Source: Haematobia irritans (taxonomy: Eukaryota > Arthropoda > Insecta > Diptera > Muscidae). From it: a stretch of 64,000 nt of DNA. This document shows, piece by piece, positions 24,829-36,045 of this stretch (positions within the stretch are counted from its first letter, which is position 1; the number at the start of each line of letters is the position of its first letter). The position numbers were made by a program, and so were the translations under genes. The DNA is taken from assembly GCF_050003625.1 (NCBI RefSeq), contig NC_134397.1, positions 99,625,132-99,689,131 on the forward strand, given 5' to 3'. The notes beneath the pieces are model-generated. The model was not told the origin of the DNA, searched no databases, and saw only the letters and a program-made list of their open reading frames with translations.

Positions 24829-26268
24829 TTATCTTGGGTATTTTCCCAAAAAATCTATATATAGTTTCTGAAAAGGCCTTTCTGTCACCACCTCCTCTCC
24901 AATAGCAGGTCGCAGGCATTGGTTCGCAGGCTTGACTTCCTTACATACTCTACAGTTTTTGATGTACTGCTTTACTTGACTCGCCATTTTGGGCCAGTAG
25001 TATAAAGATTTCAAGCGGTTCAGTGTTTTGGCAATGCCACCATGCCCTACCGTTAAGTTGTCGTGTGCCTTTTCTATTATTGCATACGTTATTTCTTGTG
25101 GAATCCACAATTTCCATTCAGGGTCGCCCGTTGATTCATCGCCGCATTTTCTCCTAATAAATATCTTGTTGCCTTCAACTTTCAGGTCGGGTAATCGATT
25201 CTGGTCTTTCAAAATCGTTTCTCTTATGTCACAATATTCCTCACTTTCGAATGCTGTTGTTTCAAAATCGAGAAAATCAACTTCCAATTCTTCCACTTCT
25301 CTTCCTTCCTCTACAGGCATCCTTGACAGAGTATCCGCTACTACGTTTTCCGACCCTTTTCGGTGCTCGATTGAGAAATCGTAAGCTTGTAACTGTAATG
25401 ACCATCTAGCAAGACGTCCACTCAAGTCCCTCAAGGACATTAACCATTTCAGGCTGGCGTGGTCAGTTATGACCGTAAATCTCATCAATTCCACGTATGG
25501 TCGAAAACGTTTGATAGCTAATACTGCAGCTAAACATTCCTTTTCGGTCACCGAATAATTCTTCTGACATGAATTAAGTTTCTGCGAATAGAATGCGATG
25601 GGATTCTCTTCGCCCTTATCGTTCTTCTGAAAAAGGACTGCCCCAATTCCTGTATCCGAAGCATCACATTGTATAAAAAATTCTCTTTTGAAATCGGGAT
25701 GTTTCAAGACTGGAGCCGATGTCAAAGCTCGTTTCAGGGTTTGGAATGATTTGATAGCATTCTGCGTGATTACAAATTTCTGCCCCTTTTTCAATGTATC
25801 GGTCAATGGGGCTGATATAGAAGCGAAATCCTTAATAAATCTTCTATACCAACCAGCTGTTCCAAGAAAACTACGAACTTCGCGGGGTGATTTGGGCAAT
25901 CGAATATCTTGTATTGCTTTAACTTTCTCCGGATCAGTCTTAAGCATTCCTCCTCCAATTATAAAACCCAAATATTTGAGCTCTCGAAAGCAAAAGAGAG
26001 ATTTTTTTAAACCAATCGTAAGATTTGCCTTTTGTAAACACTCAGCTACTTCTCTTAATAAATTCATATGAGTATAAAAATCATCGGCGATGATGAGTAA
26101 GTCATCGAGATAAATAAATACATTGTCCTTAAGACGGCTAGGTATCACTTTGTCCATTAGTCTACAGAGTCTCTGGGCCGCATTACAAAGGCCAAATGGC
26201 ATAACTCTAAATTGATAAAGCGGTCGACCTGGAACTGTGAATGCAGTATATGGCTTTGCCTCCTCCTC
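24829..26268 (-). CDS. LTR-C pol: RT (second part), RNase H, integrase zinc finger
   Basis: Continues the RT interrupted by LINE-A copy 2. At its start FRVMPFGLCNAAQ, then the catalytic FIYLDDLLI near residue 30 of the uninterrupted part. RNase H follows (FFIQCDASDTGIGAVL, EKECLAAVLAI, TDHASLKWL, HRKGSENVVADTLSR), then the HHCC finger (AHDNLTVGHGG ... CRVCKEV) and the start of the integrase core (YIDFLGKY). The frame is open to the LINE junction at 26268. RT and RNase H look complete apart from the LINE insertion. Confidence 0.93.
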   Translation of the reverse strand, partial: EEEAKPYTAFTVPGRPLYQFRVMPFGLCNAAQRLCRLMDKVIPSRLKDNVFIYLDDLLIIADDFYTHMNLLREVAECLQKANLTIGLKKSLFCFRELKYLGFIIGGGMLKTDPEKVKAIQDIRLPKSPREVRSFLGTAGWYRRFIKDFASISAPLTDTLKKGQKFVITQNAIKSFQTLKRALTSAPVLKHPDFKREFFIQCDASDTGIGAVLFQKNDKGEENPIAFYSQKLNSCQKNYSVTEKECLAAVLAIKRFRPYVELMRFTVITDHASLKWLMSLRDLSGRLARWSLQLQAYDFSIEHRKGSENVVADTLSRMPVEEGREVEELEVDFLDFETTAFESEEYCDIRETILKDQNRLPDLKVEGNKIFIRRKCGDESTGDPEWKLWIPQEITYAIIEKAHDNLTVGHGGIAKTLNRLKSLYYWPKMASQVKQYIKNCRVCKEVKPANQCLRPAIGEEVVTERPFQKLYIDFLGKYPR

Positions 26269-26392
26269 AAGTTCTATTTCTACTTCCTATTCAACCGTCG
26301 AACGGAACGGACGTGTTTTTTTCAATAGCGGATAAACTCATAGTAATAGGTACCTACTACGAATTTCAAGTGTGGTGGGATATTAAGCCACC

Positions 26393-27619
26393 ATGCAGCG
26401 AAATTCCAAGTCATCCACTGGGTTGCTAACTTCAGGGCCCAGTGGACGGGTATCGACTGGAGTTATAAATCTGGGCAATGACCAAGAGTTAGGCCCAATT
26501 AGTCGACCTGTAGACGGGTCGACAGGTGGCGACACACTGACAAGTCGAACTTTTTCTAAGGTAACGACATCAAAAGGAGGTAATCCCTCACGAAAGAGAT
26601 TCAAGGAACGCAGAAATGCTTTGTTTATCCTAAAGAAGTTAGGATCAGTCGACCCAAGCACGTTGTCGGCTAAACAAAGCGATTCCTTAAAATGGGCTCA
26701 AGGAATTCTTGAGACTGGAAAAAGGGAACGATCGCCGGATGAGCTGCCATCCTCCAAAAGGGATCAAAGATCGTTTGCCTCAGTTGCTAAAGATAGCCTT
26801 GTGATGGCTATCATTAATAAAGGAGCATTGGACGGTATGGTTCCAAAGCAAAAATGGGGGGAAATTGAGAATGCTCTATCTGTCGTCTACTCACAGGTAC
26901 TGGAAAAGTTTCCCGGCCCAGATCCTCGACACCAAGAGGCTGGTTGGTATCAAGGACGATTTAAGCTAGTCGCATTTGAGGACCAGAGGTCTATAGAATG
27001 TTTTAAAGCTGCTCTGATACTAATTGGTGAAGTTTGGGAAGGAGCTGCTCTAGAGTTAGTCGAGAAGAAAGACATACCGGCTAGACCTAGAGCACATGCC
27101 TGGATACCTGCAAACCCTTCTGACCCTGAATCTATTTTAAATAGACTGAAACGATGCAATCCAGATCTTCCAACAGCTGATTGGAAGGTTGGCCGTTTGG
27201 ATGAAGTGGATGGACCAAGACGGCATGCAGTGTTTATATTGAACACTCAGTCTTTGCCACATCTGGCAAAGTCCCAGGGCCGTGTATGTTATGGCTTTCA
27301 TTATATCCAAATGAAGGTGTATAAAAACGATCAGCTAAAGGATTCAGAAATGGACAAGCCTCTGTCTGAATCAGAAGTAAGCGGATCCTCTTGCGAAGTC
27401 GAGGGAGATACCAAAGTTGAAGACATGGATAGATACCGTATGCGTGAGGAGGCTTCTATTGCCTCAGAACTCACCAAAGTCGAACCTATGGTTATTGCGA
27501 GAGTCACCGATATCTCTGAAGAGGACATTCTTGATGACTCGATCGAAGCGGCTGATGTGACGGTTGTTGAAAATCTCGATGGTCCTACGGATCCTCCAGA
27601 TAAATCTTCATCATTGTAA
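26393..27619 (+). CDS. LINE-A ORF1 protein (intact, 408 residues)
   Basis: ORF1 of the LINE, first ATG after the 5' UTR. N-terminal third is Ser/Thr/Arg-rich and basic (KGGNPSRKRFKERRN, then LPSSKRDQRSFASVAKDSL). The central folded part (about residues 140-310) includes WGEIENALSVVY, AGWYQGRFKLVAFEDQRS, VWEGAALELV, PRAHAWIPAN and DWKVGRLDEVDG, which I associate with DUF4780, common in fly retroelement ORF1 proteins. The C-terminal 90 residues are acidic. Likely an RNA-binding particle protein. It ends with TAA overlapping the ORF2 start by 41 nt. No zinc knuckle seen. Confidence 0.88.
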   Translation: MQRNSKSSTGLLTSGPSGRVSTGVINLGNDQELGPISRPVDGSTGGDTLTSRTFSKVTTSKGGNPSRKRFKERRNALFILKKLGSVDPSTLSAKQSDSLKWAQGILETGKRERSPDELPSSKRDQRSFASVAKDSLVMAIINKGALDGMVPKQKWGEIENALSVVYSQVLEKFPGPDPRHQEAGWYQGRFKLVAFEDQRSIECFKAALILIGEVWEGAALELVEKKDIPARPRAHAWIPANPSDPESILNRLKRCNPDLPTADWKVGRLDEVDGPRRHAVFILNTQSLPHLAKSQGRVCYGFHYIQMKVYKNDQLKDSEMDKPLSESEVSGSSCEVEGDTKVEDMDRYRMREEASIASELTKVEPMVIARVTDISEEDILDDSIEAADVTVVENLDGPTDPPDKSSSL

Positions 27620-30320
27620 GGCTGCATGTGCTGCCTTAAAAGTTCTCCTGATGAAAGGGGACATAGATATAGTTCTTATTCAAGAACCATATGTTTACAA
27701 AAACAAAATATGTGAATTAAGTACTCCGGGGTTCAAACTATTGCAGTATACTGGTAATGATGTAAATCGAGCCTGTATAATTGCTAAAAACGAGCTCAAT
27801 TTGTTTCTGCTTCCCTCAATGTGCAATACAGACACTGTCGTTGCAAGTTTAGAAATAGCCAAATGCAAATATTGGGTATCTTCGGTCTACATGGGACATG
27901 ACAGGGAGATGCCTCCATATGCCGTTAAGACCTTAGTGGAGGAGTCACTGAAAACAAAGGCGAAACTCATTATGGGATGCGATGCGAATGCACATCATAG
28001 TATATGGGGAAGTAGTGATACTAATGCAAGGGGAGAGTCGCTAATAGAGTTTATTTTGCGTACTAATCTGGTAGTTTGCAACAAGGGAGATGTCCCAACC
28101 TTTGTCACTAAAAACAGGCAAGAGGTTTTGGACATCACCTTGGCCTCGCAAGAACTAAATGAAATGATATCTGAGTGGCAGGTTTTAAGTGAACACAGCT
28201 TCTCAGATCATCGCTACATCAGTTTCAAGTTTGATGTTCATATCACCAAGATCATATTTCCGCCAAATGTTAGGAAAGCTGACTGGAATAGGTATAGGGA
28301 ATCGTTCAATATGATGATACCGGAAATAACAGAGACAAATATGAGAAATGTGCAAGATATCGAACACGCAGTGGAGCGGATTACTAAGGCCTTCAACATC
28401 TCACTGAAAGCTGCATGCCCTAGAGGAAAGCCAAGGGGGAAACATCGACCACCATGGTGGTCTACGGAATTAAGTAATATGAGGAAATCCTGCAGGAAGC
28501 TCTTTAACAAGGCAAAGTCCACCAGAGCCCCTGAGGACTGGGACGCTTACAAGAAGAATCTGAGAGGATACAAGCGAGAACTGAGAAAGGCTCAGCATAA
28601 CTCTTGGAATGCTTACTGCAGCAGTATTGAGAATACGTCCGAGGCTTCCAGACTACGGAAGGTTCTAGCATCCACCAACTCCGCTCCAGGTTTCATTAAA
28701 ACATCGGAGGGCAATTGGACAACGTCCAGTAAGGAGACGCTGGAGGTACTATTGGACACACATTTTCCTGGAAATCAGACGGTTGAACCATGTACTGGCG
28801 GTGCCACAGTTGCTCAGCGGTCGTTTCCTGTCGAGGAAATTGTATCGGAAACTAGAATAAGATGGGCGCTAAATAGCTTTGGACCATTCAAATCCCCTGG
28901 ACCTGATGGAATTACTCCGGCGGAGTTACAAGCTGTAACTGACAAAATTATCCCCTGGTTGTCGGTGATATATAAAGGATGTATCAATGTCGGTGATATA
29001 TAAAGGATGTATGCAAAAAGGCAATAGGAAAAAAGTGGGGACTGAAACCAAAAAATTGTGCATTGGCTATACACGGCAGTGGTTAGACCTATAATGCTAT
29101 ATGGTGTTGTAGTCTGGTGGCCGGCACTTCAGAAACCGACTTGTTTAGATAAAGTTCAGCGTATGGCGTGTTTGTGTATTTCAGGCGCATTCAGCAAGAC
29201 AGGAACAAATTCCCTTAATGTCGTGCTGCATCTATTGCCTTTAGACATTTTGGCCAAACAGTCAGCTGCAACAACGGCTGTGCGGTTGCGCGAACTATCG
29301 CTGTGGTCGGAAAAAGGTTACGGTCACAGTTCTGTCCTCAAAACAATGCCAGATGTGCCTAACGTAGTGGATTACACTTTGGCGAGTCCACTTTTCGACA
29401 AAAAGTTTGAGACTCTAATCCCCAACAGTGAGGCGTGGTGCACACAGACCCCGGGGAATAAAGAATATATAGATTTCTACACTGATGGCTCCAAATTGGA
29501 TGGACAAGTGGGGTTCGGAGTATATTCTAATGATCTGGAACTTCGAATAGCGAAAAGATTACCTAATCACTGTAGTGTTTTTCAGGCTGAAATATTAGCA
29601 ATAAGAGAGGTGGCGAATTGGCTGAGAAGTAATGTTCCAAAAAATGTGGGCATTAATATATACTCAGACAGTCAACCTGCAATAAAATCCTTGGACTCTG
29701 TGTTCCTCAACTCGAAAACGGCCATCGACTGCCGCAAATCTCTCAATGAGATGGCTGAGCAGTACAATATTCACCTAATATGGGTGCCTGGCCATAGGAA
29801 CATACCGGGGAACTGCGAAGCGGATGAGTTGGCAAGGCTAGGGACTACCTTACATATTCCAGGGGAACTAGAATTTGTTGGTATGCCCCTAGCTACCTGC
29901 AAGCTCATGCTGCGTGAGAAGGCTGTTATGATGGCAAATGTTCGATGGGAGAATTGCAAGGGTTGTAACGACACCAAGCAAATATGGCCCCATTTCAACT
30001 TAAACCGCACACTAGATATGCTAATGTTCTCGAGACGTCAGATATCACTCCTGATATCTGCTATAACGGGTCGCTGCCTGATAGGCGATTTTGCAAAAAC
30101 TATTGGCGCGAAGTATAATGACTATTGTATGAGCTGTCATGATGCGGAGGAAAAAGAATCAATTAAACACCTCTTGTGTGAGTGTCCTGCATTTTGTGTA
30201 AAGCGCAAGCAACTTTTAGGAGCATATAGCTTCAGATTACTGGCGGATCTGGAAAACGTTAACTTAAGCAGTCTGCTACTGTTTTTGGAACAATCTGGTT
30301 GGTTCAACAAAGAAAAATAA
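27579..30320 (+). pseudogene. LINE-A ORF2, RT catalytic core deleted (copy 2)
   Basis: Endonuclease and RT N-terminal part read from the ATG at 27579 to a stop near 29003. At 28985-29013 the sequence jumps from the RT fingers to the region after the palm, so the YADD box is absent. A 25-nt piece (28988-29012) repeats 28960-28984. A one-base insertion in an A run near 29050 then shifts the frame. From 29058 to 30320 the thumb, RNase H (DFYTDGSKL, IYSDSQPA, EADELA) and the Cys/His tail are open. Cannot make a working RT. Confidence 0.92.
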
Positions 30321-30473
30321 TCAAGAAGGTTCAGCGGTTAAAACTAGAAGTGCCCATATGTAATAGGTACTTTTAGTTAATGTGGTATCACAATGGACTG
30401 AATAGTCTAAGTGAGCCTGAATCTTAATCGGGCTGCCACTTTAACCTAACCTAACCTAACCTAAGTTCTATTT

Positions 30474-30900
30474 GCCAGAAGGCATATTTCAAGTCGACGC
30501 TACTTATAAAATACGTTTGGTCTATTCTACTTAGGATCCCATCGATATTCTGTAATGGGTACGCATCCTTAACTGTTAAGGCATTTAATTTCCTTGCATC
30601 TAGGCAAAACCTATTTTTGCCTGGCTTCCGAACTACTGTTGTCCTGTTGCTCCACGGCCCATTACTTTCCTCTATCACATTAAGAGCAAGCATATTGTCG
30701 ATTTCCGTGTACACGATTTCTTGAACCGCTGGGGAGAGAGGATAATGTTTGTCTTTGACTGGTGTTGCACCATCAATCAGCTTTATTTCGTGTTTCTCCA
30801 AAGTCGTACACCCTAAACCTTTCTCCTCAAATGCCGGAAATAACTTCACGACCTCCTGGAGCTCTCGCTCTTGCTCCGGAGATAATGTATGCATTCTCAT
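30474..30900 (-). CDS. LTR-C pol: N-terminal half of reverse transcriptase
   Basis: Start of the RT domain: HEIKLIDGATPVKDKHYPLS, SNGPWSNRTTVVRKPGKNRF, CLDARKLNALTVKDAYPL and YFISSVDLKYAFWQIEL, which holds the first catalytic Asp (VDLKYAF). The frame continues across the LINE-A insertion into 26268-24829. It begins 4 nt inside the end of the protease frame, a change of frame that may be a mutation or programmed. Confidence 0.92.
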
Positions 30901-31463
30901 ATCAGTTTGTTCGCTATTTGCCCGAATCTTCTCCTGAACATCGATACTAATTTCTCTGTCTCAAATACTTGTGGAGCCAACTCAAAAGCACGCCAAAAAT
31001 CGACACCTAAGTACAATTGCTGCTCCAAATCGGGACATAAATACAGACAAATATTCTTTTCCTTTTCTTTATATTTTACATCAACGTTTATTTTCCCTAA
31101 TATACGATGAGGTTGCCCTGATGCAGTTGTCACATTCGAGTAAAATGTAATTATTTGTACCCCCATTCTTTCTACTAATTCTCTACAACCCTTGCCTAGC
31201 AAACTTACTGAAGCACCCGAATCCAAGAGTCCACGAACTTCTATATCTCTGATCCAAACATTTGCATATGGCCTCACGTCTTGCCTGTTTTGAAATTTTC
31301 CGATTGCCTCACAAAGTTGTCTTCTTAATGTCCTATTATCCTTCTGGCGTCTCCTAAGGTTCGCAATTCGCTCGCTCACCTTTTTAGCCTTTTCTGGGTT
31401 GTGTTTCTTTAGCAGTTCAATAGGATTTTGGGTATCAGTTTCTAAATCAGTCATGTTGTCCAT
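30897..31463 (-). CDS. LTR-C retropepsin-like protease
   Basis: 188 residues. Aspartic protease motif GLLDSGASVSLLGKG near residues 75-90, followed by a second conserved stretch (LYLGVDFWRAF) typical of retrotransposon proteases that cleave the polyprotein. The DSGA form replaces the commoner DTGA. The N-terminal part (KKHNPEKAKKVSERIANLRR) is a basic helix. Located between gag and RT, as expected. Confidence 0.87.
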   Translation of the reverse strand: MDNMTDLETDTQNPIELLKKHNPEKAKKVSERIANLRRRQKDNRTLRRQLCEAIGKFQNRQDVRPYANVWIRDIEVRGLLDSGASVSLLGKGCRELVERMGVQIITFYSNVTTASGQPHRILGKINVDVKYKEKEKNICLYLCPDLEQQLYLGVDFWRAFELAPQVFETEKLVSMFRRRFGQIANKLI

Positions 31464-31561
31464 TATTCGATTCCTGGTCTTCTCATAGCATCCCTTTCTT
31501 ACTTCGAGTGGAAGGTAATGTCTTATGGTTGGATAACTTACGTTATCTACCTGGTCCGAAC

Positions 31562-32944
31562 TTACAATTGAGGTGCCGCGGGTTGGTCCGAACGATGGTT
31601 CCCCGCTGTAACCACGTTCTTCCTGGCGTTTCCCGATTTACAATTCACACACTTCGGTGTTGTAGTATTTCGTTTGCCACATTTGAAGCAAAATAGATTA
31701 CGTTGTGTCGACGGACAATCTCTAAACATATGACCTGGCACCTGACAATTCCAACAGGTCGTAATTCCCCCTATAGCTGCTATCTCCTCCACATCCTCAC
31801 TATCGTTCACCTCATGTGGGTCTTCCTCATTAGCTATAGCATTAACTCTCATAGGCCTGTGTGAATTTGGTTGTATAGCTGGTTGTTCCCTCTTAAAAAA
31901 TGTCCTTTCAACTTCCAAGCATTCCACTCTGAGCTGTTCCAGTGAAGACACATTCATCGAGTAAACTATGCTTGACAATGACTTCCTCAGATTTCTCTTA
32001 GCCAACCCGATCATTTCAAACTCAGCAACGGGTCGCTCGAGTTTAGATCGCATCATATTCAAATCATGGAAGAAAGCATCTATACTTTCTCCTGGCATCT
32101 GCTTCCTCTCCAATAAATCTCTCATTTCCTCAAAACAAGACCGTCTCGTCTTATACCGCTCCGACAAGGCGTATTTTAATGACGGCCAATCCGTCACAGT
32201 CCCATTCCTTTGCTGCAACCAGAACCACTCTAGTGCTGATCCTGATAACAACATGTGCATCTCGTCCATTATTTCCTCCCATTGTAGCTTATAATGTTTC
32301 TGAAAATATTCAAGGCGATATATGAAATCGTCCACACTCAAGCTGTTAGGATTTCCGTTGAAATTCAACCCAAATCTTTCCACTTTGACAAGTCTGTTGT
32401 TTTCCCTTTGGTACACATTTGGTACGATTTGATTACCCCCGTTCCCTGTAGCCGCGTCAGATGACAGTGTCGACGGACGACGAGGATTGGGTACCATGTC
32501 ATTTCCCACTTCAGGTCGATCCCCAGCAGAATCCCTATTATTTGCCAACGCGTTCACGGTTTCAGTTAATTTCCCTATGGCCGAATATACTTTTTCCATT
32601 TCTTTACTAACGCTAGCCTGGACCAAAGTTCTTAATTGAATCTGGGTATCTTGAATACTCTCATTCACCAATCCCTGAATCATACTATCCACTTGATCCA
32701 CTGTTCTACTTGGGCCTGCTTGATCATTAGTGTTCTGATTCAACCTGTTCGTGGAAAATTGTTGCCCATTGATCGTTTGTGACATGTCTATAATTGCTGG
32801 GTCAATTCTGTTAGGAGTGGTCATTCTCGCGCCGCTTATGTCCTTTCCGTACTTGGGCTCTTTTTGAGCAGACAATCGACTTATATCAAAGGCTGATAGG
32901 CGTTTCCGTTTGCTTCGTCTCTTACCCTCAAGGACGAAACTCAT
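31562..32944 (-). CDS. LTR-C gag
   Basis: About 460 residues from the ATG at 32944, preferred because the longer reading uses non-conserved leader sequence. N-terminus is basic (EGKRRSKRKRL). Capsid region: FGLNFNGNPNSLSVDDFIYR, ALEWFWLQQRNG, YKTRRSCFEEMRDLLERKQM. C-terminal nucleocapsid: a CCHC knuckle CWNCQVPGHMFRDC, then a Cys pair-rich segment CFKCGKRNTTTPKCVNC. Builds the particle and packages RNA. Unlike LTR-B, no RING finger is present at the N-terminus. Confidence 0.9.
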   Translation of the reverse strand: MSFVLEGKRRSKRKRLSAFDISRLSAQKEPKYGKDISGARMTTPNRIDPAIIDMSQTINGQQFSTNRLNQNTNDQAGPSRTVDQVDSMIQGLVNESIQDTQIQLRTLVQASVSKEMEKVYSAIGKLTETVNALANNRDSAGDRPEVGNDMVPNPRRPSTLSSDAATGNGGNQIVPNVYQRENNRLVKVERFGLNFNGNPNSLSVDDFIYRLEYFQKHYKLQWEEIMDEMHMLLSGSALEWFWLQQRNGTVTDWPSLKYALSERYKTRRSCFEEMRDLLERKQMPGESIDAFFHDLNMMRSKLERPVAEFEMIGLAKRNLRKSLSSIVYSMNVSSLEQLRVECLEVERTFFKREQPAIQPNSHRPMRVNAIANEEDPHEVNDSEDVEEIAAIGGITTCWNCQVPGHMFRDCPSTQRNLFCFKCGKRNTTTPKCVNCKSGNARKNVVTAGNHRSDQPAAPQL

Positions 32945-33962
32945 TGAAAACACAATAAAATTATTAGGTATAAATCCCTTTTCAACAAAATGATTGTTAA
33001 ATCGAGGAACTGCGTACCGAGGAGCCGATAATAGTGGGCATAGCAAAGTTCGTAGGTATCAAATATTATAAACAATAGATTACAAAACAAAAAAAAAACT
33101 AATAAAATATCCAAAAATTAGGCTACTTGACTAATTAACTAAATAAAAAGATTAATAAATGAATAAATAATTAACTATATAAATGAACAAATAAATAAAT
33201 AAATAAATAAATAAACATAAAAAAACTAAGTATTTATGACGAAACATTAACTAGAACGACACGACAATGAAAGCTGTCACACAACTAAATAAACAATGTA
33301 GATTTCAAACGATTCACATTTAGTTAGAGGAGGTTCACTGAGTGTTAACTTTCAAGGCCTTGTGTTGTGTCGAGTGTGGATTTTTTTTTCAAATTCTTAC
33401 TTTCCAAAAGTGTCCCATCTGGGACCGCAAATAGTGTGTCGGAAGACTGGACATTAACAAAAAAAATCTTGAACAGACATTTAACCAGAGTTTACATCGC
33501 CAAGGCATTTTTCTCGAATTTTCATTTACATCTAGAAAAAAGTTCTCTTGACTCCGGGTACTCCGGCAATACAGACGCATTCCACTTTTGGGCATTCCGT
33601 CAGCTATTGCACTTCCCCATTCCAAAACTCTAGGACTATAGACATTACTTTACACTATTGAACAAAAAAAAAGACAGGTCATTTACAATACAATCTTTGT
33701 TATACATTAAACGAAACAAGCTATTGCACAGACCTCATGTGTTTGGAGAGAAAAATCCTAATTTTCAATTAAACCTATAACTACTATTGCACTAATCCCA
33801 ATTCATTTATAAAAATTGTGGCAGCAATATTAGCAAGAATGTTGAAAATGCGATTTTCCCTTTATAAACTATTTATCCCTATAATCTATTGCAGCGTGCG
33901 TAGATCTTATTGCACTGTGTTACAAAAAATTTATCCAAGCATTCGCTTGGATTCTCATTTCA
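32945..33962 (-). other. LTR-C untranslated leader
   Basis: Region between PBS and gag, with no convincing ORF. Contains a (AAAT)n-like stretch at 33185-33215 (aaataaataaataaataaat). Confidence 0.5.
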
Positions 33963-33972
33963 TTGGGCGCCA
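33963..33972 (-). promoter_or_regulatory. Primer-binding site of LTR-C (tRNA-Lys-like, partial)
   Basis: The minus strand reads TGGCGCCCAA three bases after the LTR end. The first ten bases match the tRNA-Lys-type site of LTR-B; the following bases differ (TGAAATGA). Short but correctly placed. Confidence 0.7.
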
Positions 33973-33975
33973 TAC

Positions 33976-36045
33976 TGTTACGAGCCCTCTATAATGGCAC
34001 TAAGGTGGCTTCCGGTAGCTCACGCCATTATATCCCAGTTGGTCCCAACCCACCAACCTTAGCCCAGAGGGACGAACAATAATAGTAACATGAAAAATTC
34101 AAATTGACAAAAAAAAACGATCACTACACAAAACACACTATCTGACGGTGGGAGCTTGATCTCCTGCTCCCACACTTTTCCCGCCCTTCCATGGTCCTTG
34201 TTATCCTATGAAACCTTACTTTTGCAAGGACCCCGTATTCCACACACTCACCTCACAAGCCTATACCACTCAGATCACCTCCTCCTTTTATAAAAAAAAT
34301 TAACACATCATTCTTTAAGTTTCAGTGCAAGATACAATATTCACATTTATTGACAAAAAAAAACTTATTTCTAACAATGAATATTCGGATCTTAATTTTT
34401 AATTTACAAATACTAAACGAAACAAAAGACACAATTAAGTAACTAATACCAGTTTTATATATTTTAACTTATAGGTGAGCCATTGGCTCAGATCTACCCT
34501 TAAATTTCCAGACGCCTAGACGTTTGTAATGACCAAAATGTACGGCAAAAAAAAACTAAATTCTACACCTAAATAAAAGAGCTCTCTTAGTTAGATATGA
34601 GGATCACTAAATTCTAGATCCTACAAAAAAATTATTATCCTGTCTAGATGCCCTCAAGTAAATCCTCCGCTCACAAAATGCAAAAATTAGCTGGTATTAA
34701 AAACCTTTACAAAAAAAAAAAAGAAACAATAATGAACTGATATTTACACTATCACAAAACGGCACAACATAAACCTTACGCTAATTTTAGAAATATAATT
34801 CTTTTAAATATTTAAGTAGAAGAATATCGTTTTATGTTTACTTTACAGCACAAATAAATTTGGCTTTCTTTCCGGTGCTTTAATCTAACTCTTCTTTTGT
34901 TTGTAGTATAATAATGGACGATTTTTATTCCTTTTCAGGTTATGACCACAAAATCAAAGTGACCGCTTAGTCCCCTAATGGCGCCGGCTTGGCGATTGGC
35001 TCAATCTTGTATCAAGTAAGTATATACTGTCACTTTACCTTGATTCCGGATACTAATATTAGAAAATTCTTCCAATTCTAGATGATGGTGATACTGCACT
35101 TGAAGTGTAAAGGAGCCAACAGGAGATTTTCTTTGCCAGGATGGACGGACACCACAAATTGGCTTTCCCAGATCTAATTAAATGGACGAATTCTTCGTGG
35201 TCACTCAAATATATATTTACCAGCTCCAGCAAAAATTACAGCTGACCACCGAGTTTTAAATCCACCGCGGAGGCCAGCAAAGATGTTCCTTTTTTGTATT
35301 TTGGCGTACTAAATGCAAATAAAACAAGCAAAACCAACACAATACATTAGCATGCAATTCTACTTTCTACAACATCTAATTTACACTCACATATGTAATC
35401 TACGCCAAGCTCCAGAAGAACAAATAAAATTAAATTGTACGTTGAATTCCGTTTCAAATATCGTATTCAACTTTCACTCTTTTTCTTTTTTTTTTTTTTT
35501 GATTTTTGTATGGCCGTTTTATTTTTGTATTGCTAAGTCAATAACGTTAACGACAAATAGCAGCACACACTATCAACACAATACCGGTTGTGATTTAGGG
35601 ACACGGTCACTGGACAAAAGTTGCGGCACTAATGCATGACCACCTATGCCGTCCGGCTACTTTATAGGGTCGAAACCGACGCTCTAGGTTTTCCCACGAA
35701 TTTTCGGCGTCTCAATCATACATATTTACTAATTTATATACATTATTTTACACCAACAATTTCCCTGTTGGTCAACCATTTTCCCTTTTCTCAGTGTTGC
35801 TCACCCATAAAGAAATGCAGCCATTTCACAGGGTTGTAGCCAATGATACAACTCTTTAACTTGGCACCACTTTTGAATAACCCTGACGACCGAATATCCA
35901 TCACGTCCCCATTTAATTTCCTGTTTGACCGAACACCCACCACAACCCGAAAGAATTTTATAAAAATATAATTATCCCGTGGAACACACGGCTTCCACGG
36001 TCAACTTTTGCCCGATCTGCGCCCAGCTATATATGACACGCAACA
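33976..36045 (-). repeat. LTR-C 5' LTR
   Basis: 2070 bp, the partner of 16684-18727, offset 17292 at the aligned start. Ends beside the right TAAT duplication at 36046. Would hold the element's promoter, but I cannot point to a convincing TATA box or initiator. Confidence 0.93.

Larger units (their letters stand above)
26280..30462 (+). mobile_element. LINE-A copy 2, full-ended, RT core deleted
   Basis: Inserted in the LTR-C RT gene, in opposite orientation to it, with an 11-bp duplication AAGTTCTATTT at 26269-26279 and 30463-30473. 4183 bp from 5' UTR to the CCTAA-repeat tail. ORF1 is intact. ORF2 has lost about 875 bp of RT and gained a 25-nt copied filler (28988-29012). It shows the true 5' end (about 113 bp of 5' UTR before the ORF1 ATG). 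Confidence 0.95.
16684..36045 (-). mobile_element. LTR-C: large Ty3/gypsy retrotransposon (Osvaldo/Ulysses-like), minus strand
   Basis: Two LTRs of about 2.05 kb, ending TG...CA (TGTTGCGTG to CTCGTAACA on the minus strand), with the 4-bp duplication taat at 16680-16683 and 36046-36049. Order on the minus strand: LTR, PBS, gag, protease, RT, RNase H, integrase, a 5.4-kb region with no clear ORF, LTR. LINE-A copy 2 interrupts the RT gene. Without that LINE the element is about 15.2 kb, unusually long. The LTRs are near-identical by eye apart from short indels, so insertion is fairly recent. Group assignment rests on tRNA-Lys PBS, long LTRs and the 4-bp duplication (inference). Confidence 0.92.

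Noticed and set aside
25028..26071. Plus-strand ORFs opposite the LTR-C pol gene
   Set aside because: Antisense shadows of RT and RNase H coding.
30897..30900. Programmed ribosomal frameshift site between LTR-C protease and RT
   Set aside because: A 4-nt overlap of frames is seen, but no convincing slippery heptamer or downstream structure; a simple indel is as likely.
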